Assembly: GCA_905250885.1 (NCBI GenBank)
Contig: CAJNOQ010003067.1
Coordinates: forward strand, 1 to 21,551
Length of the DNA: 21,551 nucleotides
Direction: 5' to 3'
From: Didymodactylos carnosus
Lineage: Eukaryota; Rotifera; Eurotatoria; Philodinida; Philodinidae
This document shows positions 20,375 through 21,551 of this stretch, in pieces. Within the stretch, counting starts at the first letter, position 1; each line of letters starts with the position of its first letter. Below the pieces are notes generated by a model. It was given only the letters and a program-made list of their open reading frames with translations, ran no database searches and was not told the DNA's origin. Position numbers and translations under genes: made by a program.

Positions 20375-21551
20375 CAATACAAAACAAGAGAGAATTATAG
20401 AAACAAATATTTATCTTTATCTGAAAAACAGAATTGAAGACTTAGGCTAATGATCTTATGTACTTTACCAAGCACATAAGACGAATTATCCTATTAAGAT
20501 ACAAACTAAACTAAAAACTTCCAAAATCCTTGCTTCACATGCAGTAGGTTCGAAAAATAAGACGATAATAACGTAGTGTTTTCGAACGAGCAAAGCAAAA
20601 TTAAAGTCATCTCACGTATTCATTTTTCTATACTATCGTAACTGATCTTCTAGAATCAATTAGCTGCTCTTCATCTTTGCTGCTTTTCAAAAAGCTTTGT
20701 CTAACTATCTCTCTTCTCAAAACTAACCATATTTCAAGTATTTTACGTTTTTCTTGTTTTCTTGTTTTATTATATCCTTAGTCTTCTTTTTCTAGTGTGT
20801 ATACTTTCCTCTTATTGTTGTTGTTTATTTATTTTATTTTTTATCTTAATTTACATCTAACTATTTATAACTGATCATTTTCTGTCTGTTTGTAGAGGTC
20901 ACCGTTATAAGAGTTTGACACCTGTGATGATCGCGCACTTTACGTCAATAAACATATTATTATTATGAAATGCACCTGAACCCCGCTCGATTTCTTGCAA
21001 TGTTCTTCCCTATTTCATTAATCCTTTTTGTTAACTCTCTGATATAGTAAAAATGTGTTGATTTGGTAGTTTTCATCTTTGACAGAAAAAAATAACAAAG
21101 ATTAAATGTGATTTCATTTCCTATTTCCCTTTTTTTATAAACTGTTAGAATTATCAGGTTAGACGTAAAAATAGCATTGCCTATAGTAAACAATCTCTCG
21201 ATAATTCTAACAAATTAGAAAAAAAGGAAAACACGAAAGGAAACCAAATTTAATCTTTGTTTAGTTCTACAGATGTTATTCAATGATTTTTCTTCTTCGA
21301 AAGACGAAAACATAAACGAAACAGGCGCATTAGCTTCACTTCCGCCTACATCAATCAGCTGAGAATTGTGATTGAGCAGACTAATCGCCATCGAGTGAGT
21401 ACTGAATATAGTTATTAGACCCAGCTGGGTAATACTAAAACGCTGAATTTTTTTACTGAATGCTGAATTGCTGAACGACGCTGATTGGCTGACTTCAAAA
21501 CATGGATTTCTGCTGATAAATTCAGGATTATGATCGATACTGTGACATTTT
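20375..21551. other. Noncoding tail of window
   Basis: No supported gene was found. A pyrimidine-rich stretch at about 20640-20890 ends in tgtctgtttgtag. It is followed by about 55 bp and an AATAAA at 20948-20953, which could be a terminal noncoding exon of a gene, but no open frame supports it. The last 110 bp contain repeated GCTGA motifs. A 76-codon minus-strand frame at 20963-21193 is A+T-driven and judged spurious. Confidence 0.4.
21442..21516. repeat. GCTGA-rich short repeat cluster
   Basis: GCTGA occurs six times in about 75 bp (starting at 21442, 21462, 21470, 21480, 21488 and 21512) and once more at 21358. Spacing is irregular, so it is not a simple microsatellite. It may be the edge of an interspersed repeat continuing past the window. 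Confidence 0.5.

Noticed and set aside
20461..20480. ttaccaag, similar to part of the bdelloid spliced-leader sequence
   Set aside because: Only eight bases match and the surrounding sequence does not continue the leader or provide a donor and Sm-like site.

Overview
This window looks like nuclear DNA of a small-genome invertebrate animal. It is strongly A+T-rich. Coding exons are interrupted by GT-AG introns, ten of which are 57-121 bp long, and the three readable genes belong to animal families. Compact introns, splice-acceptor-like sites just 5' of the inferred start codons (as expected of spliced-leader trans-splicing) and abundant short palindromic elements would fit a bdelloid rotifer. 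That taxonomic call is inference.

Three genes can be read through with consistent splice phases. (1) A plus-strand three-exon gene (2804-4299) encodes a 458-residue rhodanese plus dual-specificity-phosphatase protein. It most resembles STYXL1 (MK-STYX), but has an intact HCNLGISRS catalytic loop. (2) A minus-strand gene (8802 down to 7208, possibly starting at 9405) encodes an EF-hand nicotinamidase of NAD salvage in 8 or 9 exons. (3) A minus-strand three-exon gene (16881 down to 15315) encodes an AMMECR1 protein of 471 residues with a long low-complexity N-terminal half.

The rest is mostly noncoding. 1-2729 holds a small inverted repeat and two dubious coding scraps. 4690-5467 is a 778-bp foldback element with 162-bp terminal inverted repeats, lying between the convergent genes 1 and 2. 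5468-7207 is A+T-rich with GAT and GA microsatellites. 9406-11185 has an (AT)n(GT)n tract ending in a perfect CRE palindrome. 11.2-12.5 kb is a transposon graveyard: a MULE-like fragment, an unrecognised broken reading frame and a zinc-knuckle remnant. 12.5-15.3 kb is noncoding with short palindromes. 16.9-21.55 kb holds a GTAAC/GTTAC-rich repeat, a 207-bp perfect tandem duplication, a 66-bp hAT-type MITE with near-perfect 8-bp target duplication, and a GCTGA-rich tail.

The three genes have no evident shared pathway: phosphatase-family signalling, NAD salvage and an AMMECR1 protein of unknown biochemistry. They are independent neighbours, not an operon. The most interesting items are the catalytically intact STYXL1-like phosphatase, the foldback element, and the possible extra 5' exon of the nicotinamidase.
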